From Mucilaginibacter agri (GTDB taxonomy: Bacteria; Bacteroidota; Bacteroidia; Sphingobacteriales; Sphingobacteriaceae): a DNA stretch of 64,000 bases. Both the position numbers and the translations under genes were made by a program. Positions 1-8,503 of this stretch are shown piece by piece. The notes beneath the pieces are model-generated. The model was not told the DNA's origin, made no database searches, and worked only from the letters and a program-made list of their open reading frames with translations. Every line of letters starts with the position of its first letter. The first letter of the stretch is position 1. The stretch lies in assembly GCF_009928685.1 (NCBI RefSeq), contig NZ_WWEO01000039.1, positions 124,001-188,000 of the forward strand, in the 5' to 3' direction.

Positions 1-602
1 TTGACCAAAAGCTGCTGTTGGGCGATATCCTTAACCAGGCGCAAAATCAGAACCCTGCAATTATTGCTTCGGAAATCAATAAGCGTTTGGCCGAAATCAG
101 TTTAAAGCAAGTGCAATCAACCCGGTATCCACAGGTTGCTGTAAATGGTGGATACACAGTGAACAATAGCAATACCCCGGCAGGTTTTACCAAGATCCAA
201 AAATCAAACGGTTGGTCTTATGGCTTAACTGCAACCATCAATATTTTTGATGGCTTTAACCAATGGAGGCGCGAACGCAATGCCAAGCTGCAAATGAATA
301 GCGCCGGCATTTATAACGACCAAACTAAACTGGATGTTAACGCGCAGATCAATACGCTTTATGCCAGCTACCTAACCGGTTTAGATTTGATAAAATTAGG
401 GCAAAGCAATGTGGTAATTGCCAAGCGTAACCTCGATATATCTTTAGAAAAATATAAGATAGGTAACATTACACCGTTAGAGATAAGAGAAGCACAACGT
501 AACTATTTGGATGCTCAATCGAAGTTTTTTGCAGCTCAATACCAGTCGAAAATTGCAGAGATCACATTGAAACAAATCACTGCTACAATTAACATCGACT
601 AA
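1..602 (+). CDS. TolC-family outer membrane efflux protein, C-terminal part (5' end outside window)
   Basis: The reading frame is open to the left edge (D-Q-K-L-L-L-G-D precedes the first possible start), so this is the last ~199 residues of a longer gene. It matches the second half of TolC/OprM-like outer membrane factors: long amphipathic helices rich in Gln, Asn and Ala (about residues 85-195), a strand segment with Y-G-L-T-A-T-I-N-I-F-D-G-F near the middle, and the family ending in which helices return to the base of the channel. Such proteins form the outer membrane exit duct for RND or ABC exporters. The partner pump must lie upstream, outside the window. The call is firm for the family; the substrate is unknown. 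Confidence 0.85.
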   Translation, partial: DQKLLLGDILNQAQNQNPAIIASEINKRLAEISLKQVQSTRYPQVAVNGGYTVNNSNTPAGFTKIQKSNGWSYGLTATINIFDGFNQWRRERNAKLQMNSAGIYNDQTKLDVNAQINTLYASYLTGLDLIKLGQSNVVIAKRNLDISLEKYKIGNITPLEIREAQRNYLDAQSKFFAAQYQSKIAEITLKQITATINID

Positions 603-650
603 GTTTTTTTTATAAGGATTATTAATTCTAAATAACTATTTTTGAAGTTA

Positions 651-1034
651 ATGCCTGCGACCTATAAAAATTGTTTGTTAATTGACGATAACTATATCGA
701 CAACTTTGTTACGCGTCGAATTTTAGAAAGTAGCAATTTCGTCGAAGCTATAGCTGTGCGTCAATCTGCAACAGAGGCTATAGATGCATTAAGAGATGGT
801 TCGGTAAAACCAGACGTTATTTTTCTGGATTTGCGAATGCCTTTAATGAATGGGTTCGAATTTTTAAATGAGTTTGATAAGATAGATTTCGACGGAAAGG
901 AAGCTATCAAAATATTTATGCTTTCGTCATCGCTCGATCCTACAGACGTAAAACGTTCTACCGAAAACAAGTACGTAGTGCAATTTATCCACAAGCCATT
1001 AACCCATAAAATACTCGAAGAACTCGGTACATGA
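651..1034 (+). CDS. Single-domain response regulator (CheY-like receiver)
   Basis: A 127-residue stand-alone receiver domain with no output domain. Visible motifs are the acidic pair D12-D13, the phospho-acceptor D60 in FLDLRMP, the Ser in MLSSS and the Lys in FIHKPL, all in the standard order. It would be phosphorylated by a histidine kinase and act by protein contact. ATG at 651 is preferred over a TTG three codons upstream because the receiver fold begins right after it. The stop overlaps the next gene's start as ATGA, which suggests translational coupling to the sugar-kinase-like gene. No cognate kinase is adjacent in the window. Confidence 0.85.
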   Translation: MPATYKNCLLIDDNYIDNFVTRRILESSNFVEAIAVRQSATEAIDALRDGSVKPDVIFLDLRMPLMNGFEFLNEFDKIDFDGKEAIKIFMLSSSLDPTDVKRSTENKYVVQFIHKPLTHKILEELGT

Positions 1035-1882
1035 TCTTAGTTGCAGATAGCGGTTCGTCAAAAACAGATTGGTTGCTGCATATCCCTGATCAGGAACCAT
1101 TAGATTTCAGATCGAGCGGGCTAAACCCTTACTTTTTAACAGAAAAGCAGATCGTAAAAATATTGCAGGATCAGGTTCCCGGTCTTATTGCAAAATACGG
1201 TCAATCTATACAGGAAATTTACTTCTTCGGCGCAGGCTGTTCAAGTCCCGATAGGCACGAAATTGTATCTAATGCCCTCAGCCAGTTATTCACCAAAGCA
1301 TACATCAGCGTAGATAGCGATCTTTTAGGCTCTGCTTACGCCACCTGTGGCCACGAAAAAGGGCTTTGCTGTGTATTGGGCACCGGCTCCAATATTTCGT
1401 TTTTTGATGGCGAAGAAATCCATGCCGGTAAGCACGGACTCGGTTTTGTTTTGGGTGACGAAGGCTCTGGGACTTCGTTCGGTAAAAGACTGATCACCGA
1501 TTATCTGTACGGTAAAATGCCGGAGATTATAAGCGAGCAGTTTAAAGAAGAATACGATCTGGATAAGTCTACCATTATGACCAACGTATACCAGAAGCCT
1601 AATGCCAATACTTATTTAGCTTCTTTTACGCGTTTTTTAGGCCAGATACGCCATACTCAATACGCAAAAGAAATTATCTCGAAGAACTTGAACGAGTTTA
1701 TCGAAACCAATATCAAATCGTACAGCGAGTACCATAAATACAAAAGCCACTTTGTAGGATCTATCGCTGATGTATTTGGCGAGGAACTCCGCGCACTTTG
1801 CGAGGCTCAGCACATTAAAGTGGGCAAGATCATTAAACATCCTATTAATGATCTGATGCAGTTCATTTTGAGCCGCAACTAG
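1031..1882 (+). CDS. BadF/BadG/BcrA/BcrD-type ATPase, N-acetylglucosamine kinase-like
   Basis: A 283-residue protein of the ASKHA fold. The N-terminal phosphate-binding loop reads ADSGSSKTDW, the second phosphate loop is GTGSN near residue 118, and GLGFVLGDEGSG near residue 138 matches the family's sugar- and ATP-binding signature. Members phosphorylate N-acetylglucosamine or related amino sugars during recycling of cell wall or chitin sugars. The start overlaps the stop of the upstream receiver gene (ATGA), so the two are probably co-translated, and a strong inverted repeat follows. Substrate specificity cannot be read from sequence. The alternative is a 2-hydroxyacyl-CoA dehydratase activator, but the Cys pattern of that group is absent. 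Confidence 0.8.
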   Translation: MILVADSGSSKTDWLLHIPDQEPLDFRSSGLNPYFLTEKQIVKILQDQVPGLIAKYGQSIQEIYFFGAGCSSPDRHEIVSNALSQLFTKAYISVDSDLLGSAYATCGHEKGLCCVLGTGSNISFFDGEEIHAGKHGLGFVLGDEGSGTSFGKRLITDYLYGKMPEIISEQFKEEYDLDKSTIMTNVYQKPNANTYLASFTRFLGQIRHTQYAKEIISKNLNEFIETNIKSYSEYHKYKSHFVGSIADVFGEELRALCEAQHIKVGKIIKHPINDLMQFILSRN

Positions 1883-1899
1883 CCAATGATAAAAGGATA

Positions 1900-1955
1900 G
1901 AGTGAGTGAATGATAGAATAGGGCTTTAATATTCACTCATTCTATCATTCACGCC
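1900..1955. repeat. Inverted repeat built from a short word, between convergent genes
   Basis: Perfect 14-bp arms GTGAATGATAGAAT at 1906-1919 and ATTCTATCATTCAC at 1939-1952 surround a 19-nt spacer, and the word TGA(A/G)TGA is reiterated around the arms. It lies between the convergent kinase-like gene and lnt, so it may act as a bidirectional terminator, although it lacks a long T tract directly after the stem. It resembles in design, not in sequence, the word repeats at 4.3, 11.8 and 37.1 kb. Confidence 0.6.
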
Positions 1956-1960
1956 TTTAC

Positions 1961-3565
1961 TCATTTTTTATACCTCACCCTCACCAATATCCAGATCATT
2001 CCGAGCAGAGCTAAGAACATTCCAAGCTTGGCTAGGTAGTCGCCATGCTTTACGTAGAAAGTAAGGTCAGAGTTTAGATTGATATCTTGCTTAATGGCTG
2101 TGCGTACCCACCAGTTGGTATGTTTAACCACATCGCCACGCTGGTTAATAAATGCCGAAATACCAGTATTGGCCGATTGGCATACCCATCTGCGGGTTTC
2201 AATGGCACGTAATTTGGCATAATCCAAATGCTGGTCTTTGCCTGTTGAGTTTCCAAACCAACCGTCGTTAGTAATAATGGCGATAAATTGTGCGCCTTTT
2301 AATACTGCCTTGCCTACATAATCGCCCCAAATAGACTCGTAACAAATTACAGGATCGCTGCCAATACCACTTTGCGTGTAGAAAACAGCCGGCTCGAGCT
2401 GCCATCCATAGCTTCCGGTTGCACCACCCAAATGAGCAAAAACAGGTTTTAAAAACGATAGCGAACTGAACGGGATGCTTTCGACACCTGGTACTAGCTT
2501 TGACTTGTGATAAAACTGCACATTGTCGGAATTCTCGATGGTGACCGCCGCATTAAATTGATCGAAGTACTGGCCGCCTTCCATTGGGCTGGCGGTCTCT
2601 GTGGCATCATTGTTATATATTTTATAGGTCTCGGCACCAGTGATGATGTTGCCGTTTTTGTACTTATTCAAGAACTGGCGAGCCTGTTGGTAAGAGGCGT
2701 TTGCAAGGACTTTCTCCTCTACAAAAGGATCGGGTATTGCAGTTTCGGGCCATAAAAAGTACTCGGTGTTTTTTTGGCCAATGGAGTCAGAAAGGTGTGT
2801 TAATATACCCAATTGTTGATGAACGGGTATGCTGAACTCTTTTGCATAAGGATCAATATTGGGTTGAGCAATAACCACGTTAGATGGGTTCATCTGCTCC
2901 TGGTAAGAATAATACCTTACTAATGAAAAGCCGACTGGTAGTATTAATACCAGAAAGAATGCTATAATAATTTTTTTGCGGTAGGTTGTGGTTTGAGCTT
3001 CTCTTAAGCTGATATAGAATAGGAATATCAGTATGTTCATTAACCAAATCCAAACGGTGCCACCATATACGCCGGTATACTCGTACCATTGCACCCATTG
3101 GTGGCTTGTTGCAAAGCCGTTACCCAAAGTCATCCATGGGAAGGCTAGTGCCCACGTTTGGTGCAAGTATTCATAGGCGATCCAAAAACATACCAGCCCA
3201 ACCAAACCAACGGTTCGATTGGTTGCTACACGTAACCTAAAATATAACCAGCAAGCCGTTGCCATTAGCAATGGCCCCAACGAATAGGGAATTAACGTAA
3301 TCGGTATGGCAATAACAGCCCCAATTGTTTTAATAGAATTGTATACCCAGTATACAGATAAGGCATTCCACACGAAGCAACCCAGAAAGGTTGTGGCGAA
3401 AATCTGCTTCCCTTTTTTTGTTGATGTAGATTGGATAATGTTTTCCATTGCCAGTAGCATGGGCACCAAACCAACAAAAAGAAAAAAGGTAATGTACTGC
3501 GTAGGCGGCCAGGCCAACCAAAGTAAAAGACCGGAAAATATGGCGAGGAGGAGGTTCTTTTTCAT
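1961..3565 (-). CDS. lnt: Apolipoprotein N-acyltransferase
   Basis: This 534-residue integral membrane enzyme adds the N-acyl chain to the lipid-modified Cys of lipoproteins in the inner membrane. The N-terminal ~210 residues contain six or so membrane segments. From about residue 229 a nitrilase-type domain follows with the catalytic triad visible: E274 in LWPETAIP, K354 in YHKSKLVPG and C408 in VICYESIW. Length is close to the usual 510-540. It lies 9 bp downstream of rsmI on the same strand, so the two probably share a transcript. This fits the many lipoproteins in the window and lspA further on. Confidence 0.95.
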   Translation of the reverse strand: MKKNLLLAIFSGLLLWLAWPPTQYITFFLFVGLVPMLLAMENIIQSTSTKKGKQIFATTFLGCFVWNALSVYWVYNSIKTIGAVIAIPITLIPYSLGPLLMATACWLYFRLRVATNRTVGLVGLVCFWIAYEYLHQTWALAFPWMTLGNGFATSHQWVQWYEYTGVYGGTVWIWLMNILIFLFYISLREAQTTTYRKKIIIAFFLVLILPVGFSLVRYYSYQEQMNPSNVVIAQPNIDPYAKEFSIPVHQQLGILTHLSDSIGQKNTEYFLWPETAIPDPFVEEKVLANASYQQARQFLNKYKNGNIITGAETYKIYNNDATETASPMEGGQYFDQFNAAVTIENSDNVQFYHKSKLVPGVESIPFSSLSFLKPVFAHLGGATGSYGWQLEPAVFYTQSGIGSDPVICYESIWGDYVGKAVLKGAQFIAIITNDGWFGNSTGKDQHLDYAKLRAIETRRWVCQSANTGISAFINQRGDVVKHTNWWVRTAIKQDINLNSDLTFYVKHGDYLAKLGMFLALLGMIWILVRVRYKK

Positions 3566-3574
3566 GAAGTGGTA

Positions 3575-4258
3575 TTATTCTTTTCCCTTAACACAGATCA
3601 CAAATTCGCCTTTTGCAGGGTGGGTTTCAAAGTAGGCTTTTACTTCTGTTACAGTACCGCGAACTGTTTCTTCAAACATTTTGGTGAGCTCGCGCGAAAC
3701 GGAGATCTGGCGATCGGCACCCCAATAGGTAGCCATCTCGTCCATGGTTTTCATCAGGCGATGAGGCGATTCGTAAAATATAATGGTACGCTCTTCATCG
3801 GCCAAAACCTTGTATCGGGTTTGGCGGCCTTTTTTCAGGGGTAAAAATCCCTCGAAACAGAACTTGTCGGTCGGGAAACCTGAGTTAACCAGGGCAGGTA
3901 CAAAGGCGGTTGCTCCCGGCAGGCATTCTACAGGCAATTCGTTTTTTAACACTTCGCGAACCAGGTAAAATCCCGGATCGGATATAGCAGGAGTACCGGC
4001 ATCCGAAATCAGCGCAATCATTTTGCCTTCCTTCAAAAATTTAACAATCTCGCTTGATGCCTGGTGTTCGTTATGCTGATGGTGAGCAAAAACCTTTTTC
4101 TCTATACCAAAATGCTTTAGCAAAGGCGCCGAGGTGCGGGTATCTTCGGCCAAAATAATATCGGCCTCCTTTAATATGCGGATGGCACGAAGGGTAATAT
4201 CCTCCAGGTTGCCTATCGGGGTGGGTACTAAGTAAAGTTTACCAGTTTCTGGGTTCAT
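3575..4258 (-). CDS. rsmI: 16S rRNA 2'-O-ribose C1402 methyltransferase RsmI
   Basis: A 227-residue SAM-dependent methyltransferase of the tetrapyrrole-methylase fold. The signature YLVPTPIGNLEDITLRA at the N-terminus, AEDTRTSAPLLKHF near residue 37 and SDAGTPAISDPG near residue 84 identify RsmI, which modifies C1402 in the ribosomal P site. It is shorter than the ~286-residue E. coli protein because the C-terminal extension is absent, as is common in Bacteroidota. It is transcribed toward lnt. The upstream region holds the short-word repeat at 4.26-4.33 kb. Confidence 0.95.
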   Translation of the reverse strand: MNPETGKLYLVPTPIGNLEDITLRAIRILKEADIILAEDTRTSAPLLKHFGIEKKVFAHHQHNEHQASSEIVKFLKEGKMIALISDAGTPAISDPGFYLVREVLKNELPVECLPGATAFVPALVNSGFPTDKFCFEGFLPLKKGRQTRYKVLADEERTIIFYESPHRLMKTMDEMATYWGADRQISVSRELTKMFEETVRGTVTEVKAYFETHPAKGEFVICVKGKE

Positions 4259-4261
4259 AGA

Positions 4262-4334
4262 TGATAGCTAATAGATCATAGTATGTTATAGTTAGCATAG
4301 GAAAAGCCATGAACTATGAACTATAAACTATGAA
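4262..4334. repeat. Short-word repeat (ATGAACTATAAACT type) in divergent intergenic region
   Basis: Between the divergent rsmI and serS genes the sequence reiterates variants of ATGAACTAT and ATAGTTAG/ATAGATCATAG, which are partly inverted relative to each other. No gene is seen. The serS promoter box lies just after it. Confidence 0.5.
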
Positions 4335-4341
4335 CAAATTA

Positions 4342-4349
4342 TATCTTTG
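4342..4349 (+). promoter_or_regulatory. Bacteroidota -7 promoter box for serS
   Basis: TATCTTTG matches the Bacteroidota sigma-A consensus TAnnTTTG. It ends 19 nt before the ATG at 4369 and lies inside the longer reading frame that begins at 4330, which argues that translation starts at 4369. No good TTG at -33 is seen. Confidence 0.6.
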
Positions 4350-4368
4350 CTGTTCAAAAAATAAAATA

Positions 4369-5640
4369 ATGCTGCAAGTTAGTTATATCCGCGATAACAG
4401 GGAACAGGTTTTAGAACGTTTGGCTGTAAAAAATTTCAAGCAAACAGACCTGGTTGATGAAGTAATTAAACTGGACGACAGCCGTCGTCAGACTCAGAAC
4501 CGTTTAGACAATGTATCGGCAGAAGCTAACTCCGCAGCAAAACAAATAGGCGAGCTGATGCGCAACGGCAAAAAAGATGAGGCCGAAGCCATTAAGGGTA
4601 AAACCGGGGCCTGGAAAGAAGAGATTAAACAACTGGGCGATCAGTTAGCACAGATAGAAGCCGAGCTTCAGCAAAAATTGGTGTTGCTGCCTAACCTGCC
4701 GCACAGTTCTGTGCCTAAAGGCATTACACCCGAAGAAAACGAGGTTGTTTTAGAAAACGGCCAAAAGCCCGAATTGCCGGCCAATGCTTTACCGCACTGG
4801 GAGCTGGCAGCAAAATATAACCTGATTGATTTTGAACTGGGCGTTAAAATAACCGGTGCAGGTTTCCCGGTTTACAAAGGCAAAGGCGCAAAATTACAAC
4901 GTGCATTAATCGCTTTCTTTTTAGACGAAGCTGAAAAAGCAGGTTATGATGAGCGCATGCTGCCATTAATGGTTAACGAGGCATCTGGCTTCGGAACAGG
5001 GCAGCTACCCGACAAAGAAGGACAAATGTACTATGTAGGCGCAGACAACCTGTACCTGATTCCTACTGCAGAGGTGCCTATCACCAACTTATACCGCGAT
5101 GTAATTTTAAAAGCAGACGAGCTTCCAATTAAAAATACCGGATATACGCCATGTTTTCGTCGCGAGGCGGGTTCTTACGGAGCGCATGTGCGCGGACTGA
5201 ACCGTTTGCATCAGTTTGATAAGGTAGAAATTGTACAAGTAGTTAATCCCGAAACATCTTATGATGTGTTAGAACAAATGAGCGCTCACGTGCAAGGCTT
5301 GTTACAAAAATTGGGCTTACCTTATCGTGTATTGCGTTTATGCGGGGGCGACATGAGCTTCACTGCATCACTTACCTATGACATGGAAACCTGGAGCGCA
5401 GCACAGGGCCGTTGGTTAGAGGTATCATCTGTTTCAAACTTCGAAACCTTCCAGGCTAACCGTTTAAAACTTCGTTTCCGCAATGCCGAGGGTAAAACAC
5501 AACAGCCGCATACGTTAAACGGTAGCGCATTGGCTTTGCCGCGTATTGTAGCTACACTTTTAGAGAATAATCAAACTGCAGAGGGTATTAAAATACCGGA
5601 GGTATTGGTGCCGTACACTAAGTTTGAGTGGATCAATTAA
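4369..5640 (+). CDS. serS: Seryl-tRNA synthetase
   Basis: This 423-residue class II aminoacyl-tRNA synthetase charges tRNA-Ser. The N-terminal ~110 residues form the long antiparallel coiled-coil arm that grips the tRNA-Ser variable arm. The catalytic domain shows motif 2 (TPCFRREAGSYG, with the conserved Arg) and motif 3 near the C-terminus (LNGSALALPRIVATLLEN). The start is placed at ATG 4369 (MLQVSYIRDNRE) because homologues begin with this segment and the promoter box lies between this codon and the upstream ATG at 4330. A strong hairpin terminator follows the stop. Confidence 0.97.
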   Translation: MLQVSYIRDNREQVLERLAVKNFKQTDLVDEVIKLDDSRRQTQNRLDNVSAEANSAAKQIGELMRNGKKDEAEAIKGKTGAWKEEIKQLGDQLAQIEAELQQKLVLLPNLPHSSVPKGITPEENEVVLENGQKPELPANALPHWELAAKYNLIDFELGVKITGAGFPVYKGKGAKLQRALIAFFLDEAEKAGYDERMLPLMVNEASGFGTGQLPDKEGQMYYVGADNLYLIPTAEVPITNLYRDVILKADELPIKNTGYTPCFRREAGSYGAHVRGLNRLHQFDKVEIVQVVNPETSYDVLEQMSAHVQGLLQKLGLPYRVLRLCGGDMSFTASLTYDMETWSAAQGRWLEVSSVSNFETFQANRLKLRFRNAEGKTQQPHTLNGSALALPRIVATLLENNQTAEGIKIPEVLVPYTKFEWIN

Positions 5641-5659
5641 TCGTAATCCTGATAAAAAT

Positions 5660-5696
5660 AAAAAGGGGGACTTGCTATTGGCAAGTCCCCCTTTTT
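5660..5696. terminator. Bidirectional intrinsic terminator after serS
   Basis: Sixteen-base arms 5660-5675 and 5681-5696 pair perfectly around a 5-nt loop; the stem is GC-rich in the middle with A/T tracts at both ends. It serves serS on the plus strand and the convergent gene at 5715-6131 on the minus strand. Confidence 0.9.
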
Positions 5697-5714
5697 GTAT
5701 CATAACTAAGATGT

Positions 5715-6131
5715 TTATTGCAATTCGAGATTCAACACTGCCGATTTAAACAGCATGCTGATGCTCTCGGGTAAAGAATAGTTGCGCGTACAAGTATCTG
5801 TATAAGCCGGGGTAACGGTTTCGTGCAGAAAGTAGTTTACGCCCAGGGTTTGCAAAAGGCTGTCCGTTTTACGTTCGGCCTTGGGCTTGTAACAGCAAAT
5901 TTTTGTCTTATTATAGAAAGAGTTGGTGCGGATTCGTCTTAATATCCTTTCAAATTCCGGCCCGAGATGTTCGTAATCAAAAACGATAAGATCGGGGTTC
6001 ATATCATACATTACCGGAAAAATTTGGCTCACACTGGTTACATGTTTTACTTCATTTTTTTTACCTATTAGCGGCTCAGAAAAGACTTCTGGCGCAACCA
6101 ATAGTATTTTTTTGGCTTTAATACGGATCAT
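5715..6131 (-). CDS. Degenerate receiver-like protein of unknown role
   Basis: A 138-residue protein that looks like a worn response-regulator receiver. It starts with a hydrophobic strand (KKILLVAPEV), has a central LIVFDYEHLG segment where a phospho-acceptor Asp would sit, and ends in LGVNYFLHETVTP, like the last beta-alpha unit of a receiver, but the acidic pair and the conserved Lys are not clear. It has four Cys, including a Cys-Cys pair. It may be a phosphorylation-independent signalling domain. It is monocistronic, between the serS terminator and a 170-bp gap. The function is not recognised. Confidence 0.7.
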   Translation of the reverse strand: MIRIKAKKILLVAPEVFSEPLIGKKNEVKHVTSVSQIFPVMYDMNPDLIVFDYEHLGPEFERILRRIRTNSFYNKTKICCYKPKAERKTDSLLQTLGVNYFLHETVTPAYTDTCTRNYSLPESISMLFKSAVLNLELQ

Positions 6132-6300
6132 TACGTTTAAATCAATTAGGAGTAATAAATATAGGTTGTAAAAAGCAGTTTGTCAACTAATTAACATTAA
6201 TATAACAAACAGCACTCATTACGTAAAGTGATGGTAATAAGTTACATCCCGTTAATTGAACTTTTAATTAGGCTGTTGCCATATTGGCAATCATAAGCCC

Positions 6301-6501
6301 CTAAAGCTTGACCTTATCGCGACGGAGAGAATCGCTACCTAATTTTTTTGCCGTATTATTAAAAGAGACATCCAACCTGCTTTTTGGGGCCGTGCTGGTG
6401 TATTGGCTGCCGCCTAATGTAGCCGAACTGCGTTTGATATCGCATGCCGCTATGCTAAAACTGGGCACCGGTAAGGGTGCTTTGATTTTTAATTCGCTCA
6501 T
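6301..6501 (-). CDS. Small hypothetical protein
   Basis: A possible 66-residue polar, basic protein (N-terminus MSELKIKAPLPVPSFSI) with no signal peptide or membrane segment and no recognised motif. The amino-acid composition looks more natural than the reading frame on the opposite strand. No ribosome-binding site or promoter box was found, but both are weak throughout this genome. It sits alone between the receiver-like gene and the glycosyltransferase. It may be a real small gene or chance. Confidence 0.4.
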   Translation of the reverse strand: MSELKIKAPLPVPSFSIAACDIKRSSATLGGSQYTSTAPKSRLDVSFNNTAKKLGSDSLRRDKVKL

Positions 6502-6585
6502 AGTGTTTCGTCATTAGATAAATTATTAACGACGGCTTTCTGTTAATGTTTTGTTAAGGCCGATATTCAATACTGATTATTTGAT

Positions 6586-6593
6586 TAATTTTG
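6586..6593 (+). promoter_or_regulatory. -7 promoter box upstream of glycosyltransferase gene
   Basis: TAATTTTG fits TAnnTTTG and lies 48 nt before the ATG at 6642. A TTG at a proper -33 distance is not evident. Confidence 0.45.
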
Positions 6594-6641
6594 CGACTCA
6601 CACGGCTAACAGTATATTGCTGAGGCCGGTATATATCAAGC

Positions 6642-8333
6642 ATGATCCATCAAAAAATTAAGGTTCCCGTTTATTTCTGGTTGTTTGCGGCGCTGTTTGT
6701 AGCCTATGTGTTCGGTTTATTTGTTCCGCTAATGGACGAAGACGCCTCGCACCACGCCAACATTGCTCTGCACATGTTTCAGCATCACGATTATGTGAAT
6801 CTGGTAGATGACCTTGGTAAAGATTACCTCGATAAGCCGCACCTGCACTTTTGGCTGGCGGCATTATCATATAACATATTCGGAGTAACAGACATAGCGT
6901 ATAAACTGCCATCTTTTTTGATGACGATATTAGCCGTGTATTCTACTTTTCGTTTAGCCAGGTTGCTTTACAATCACGAAACCGGCCTTGTTGCAGCCCT
7001 GATCGTTGCCGCTGCTCAAGCCGAGTTTTTGGCCAATAACGATGTACGCATGGATGCACTGCTGATGAGCGGCATCATATTGGCAACTTGGCAATTGGTT
7101 GAAGCTATTTATTTAAACAAATGGTATAACTATGTACTCGCTGCCCTGGGGCTGGCCATTGGTTTTTGTACCAAGGGTATGATAGGCTTTGTAATGCCTT
7201 GCGTTGCCTTGTTCTTTTTGCTGTTATACCAACGCAACTGGAAGCGCATGTTCGACTGGCGGTGGATAGTCGTACTGCTGCTTTGGGGCGTATTTATATC
7301 GCCATGTGTGTACTGTTATTATCTGCAATACGACCTGCATCCCGAAAAGGTAGTGCGTGGAATGGACCATGTTTCGGGTGTTAAGTTTATCCTGTGGTCG
7401 CAAAATTTCGAGCGCCTGGAAGGCAAGCATTGGGGCAAAGGGCATAAAGATTATTTCTTCTTTTTCCACACCGCACTTTGGGCGTTTTTGCCTTGGTGTC
7501 TGTTAACGTACTACGCGTTTTTTGATCGGGTTAGTTTCTTTATCAAAAGTAAATTTGCCTACGTGAAGAAGATGGAACTGCTTACCGTAGGTACCATCAT
7601 CATCATATTTGCAATTATCTCTTCATCAGGTTATCAATTGCCACATTACTTAAATGTGCTGTTCCCAATTTTTGCGGTGCTTACCGCAGGCATGCTTACC
7701 CAAAAGGCCGACGAAAATAAAACCACTACCTTAAAATACAGCCTCTACACGCAATACTTTGTAGTTGGTGCAGTGATGTTTTTATTGATACTGCTTAACC
7801 TGTGGTGCTTCCCAGTACAATCGTGGCTGGTTGGTATTGTAGCAGTGGCCTTGCTGGGCTTAATGGTTTACGTAATTGCTAAAAAAACCGAAGTATTTGG
7901 AAAGATTGTAATTGTTTCAACGCTGTTGGCTTCGCTCACTAATGTGTTGCTTAACGGCAATGTGTATATGCAACTGCTTAACAAGTATCAGTCGGGTGTA
8001 ACGTTGGGAAGGATAGCCTACGATAAAAAGATCCCGGATGGAACGATTTATAACTACAATATCCATAGCTCATCGTTCAACTTCCACTCGCAACATCTTA
8101 CGCCAGCAATGAACGGCATTGATACGGTTAAGGCTTATGCAGATACCACCAAAAGGCAGTTCTGGATCTATACCACCGAACAAGGTAAAGATCAATTAGA
8201 GCAAGCCGGATTAACTACAACCACTGCCTTCGGCGCCGATGATTATGGTATCACCCGCCTAACTGGCAAATTCTTAAACCCGGCAACACGACAGCAGGTT
8301 TTAGAGAAGCATTATTTGCTGAAGATTAGGTAA
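6642..8333 (+). CDS. ArnT/PMT-like membrane glycosyltransferase (GT39 type)
   Basis: A 563-residue polytopic membrane protein. The first periplasmic loop holds the GT-C signature MDEDASHHANIALHM with an acidic pair, followed by DKPHLHFWLAA, which matches the dolichyl-phosphate-mannose-protein mannosyltransferase/ArnT group. About eleven to thirteen hydrophobic segments follow, then a soluble C-terminal ~120 residues. Such enzymes transfer a sugar from a polyprenyl-phosphate donor to lipid A, protein or another glycan on the outer face of the inner membrane. The acceptor cannot be inferred. The gene is monocistronic, with a promoter-like box upstream and a perfect hairpin terminator downstream. 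Confidence 0.85.
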   Translation: MIHQKIKVPVYFWLFAALFVAYVFGLFVPLMDEDASHHANIALHMFQHHDYVNLVDDLGKDYLDKPHLHFWLAALSYNIFGVTDIAYKLPSFLMTILAVYSTFRLARLLYNHETGLVAALIVAAAQAEFLANNDVRMDALLMSGIILATWQLVEAIYLNKWYNYVLAALGLAIGFCTKGMIGFVMPCVALFFLLLYQRNWKRMFDWRWIVVLLLWGVFISPCVYCYYLQYDLHPEKVVRGMDHVSGVKFILWSQNFERLEGKHWGKGHKDYFFFFHTALWAFLPWCLLTYYAFFDRVSFFIKSKFAYVKKMELLTVGTIIIIFAIISSSGYQLPHYLNVLFPIFAVLTAGMLTQKADENKTTTLKYSLYTQYFVVGAVMFLLILLNLWCFPVQSWLVGIVAVALLGLMVYVIAKKTEVFGKIVIVSTLLASLTNVLLNGNVYMQLLNKYQSGVTLGRIAYDKKIPDGTIYNYNIHSSSFNFHSQHLTPAMNGIDTVKAYADTTKRQFWIYTTEQGKDQLEQAGLTTTTAFGADDYGITRLTGKFLNPATRQQVLEKHYLLKIR

Positions 8334-8346
8334 GACAATATAGGAG

Positions 8347-8440
8347 TTTGTCATCCAGAGCGGCAGCGAAGGATCTTCTTCAATAGCAAAGTTCAATATA
8401 CATGGCGCAGAAGATTCTTCACTACGTTCTGAATGACAAC
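8347..8440. repeat. Dispersed inverted repeat, TGTCATCCTGAG-like family, copy 1
   Basis: The left half begins TTGTCATCCAGAG and the right half ends CTGAATGACAA. Read on opposite strands the two ~32-nt arms agree at most positions (TGTCAT, CAGA, CG, GAA, ATCTTCT), with about 30 nt between. A related element is at 61420-61496. I recall similar intergenic elements as common in Sphingobacteriaceae genomes. No coding content. Confidence 0.7.
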
Positions 8441-8450
8441 TCACTAACAC

Positions 8451-8483
8451 AACAAAGGCCGCCAATTATTGGCGGCCTTTGTT
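8451..8483. terminator. Bidirectional hairpin terminator
   Basis: AACAAAGGCCGCCAA (8451-8465) and its exact complement (8469-8483) flank a 3-nt loop. It serves the convergent glycosyltransferase and SIMPL genes. Confidence 0.85.
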
Positions 8484-8503
8484 AGTTTTATACCCTTATT
8501 TGT

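Noticed and set aside
4330-4368. Upstream ATG for serS
   Set aside because: The promoter box TATCTTTG lies between it and ATG 4369, and the extra residues do not match the family.
6308-6517. Plus-strand 69-codon frame opposite the small hypothetical gene
   Set aside because: Composition is less natural than the minus-strand frame; only one can be real and neither is certain.
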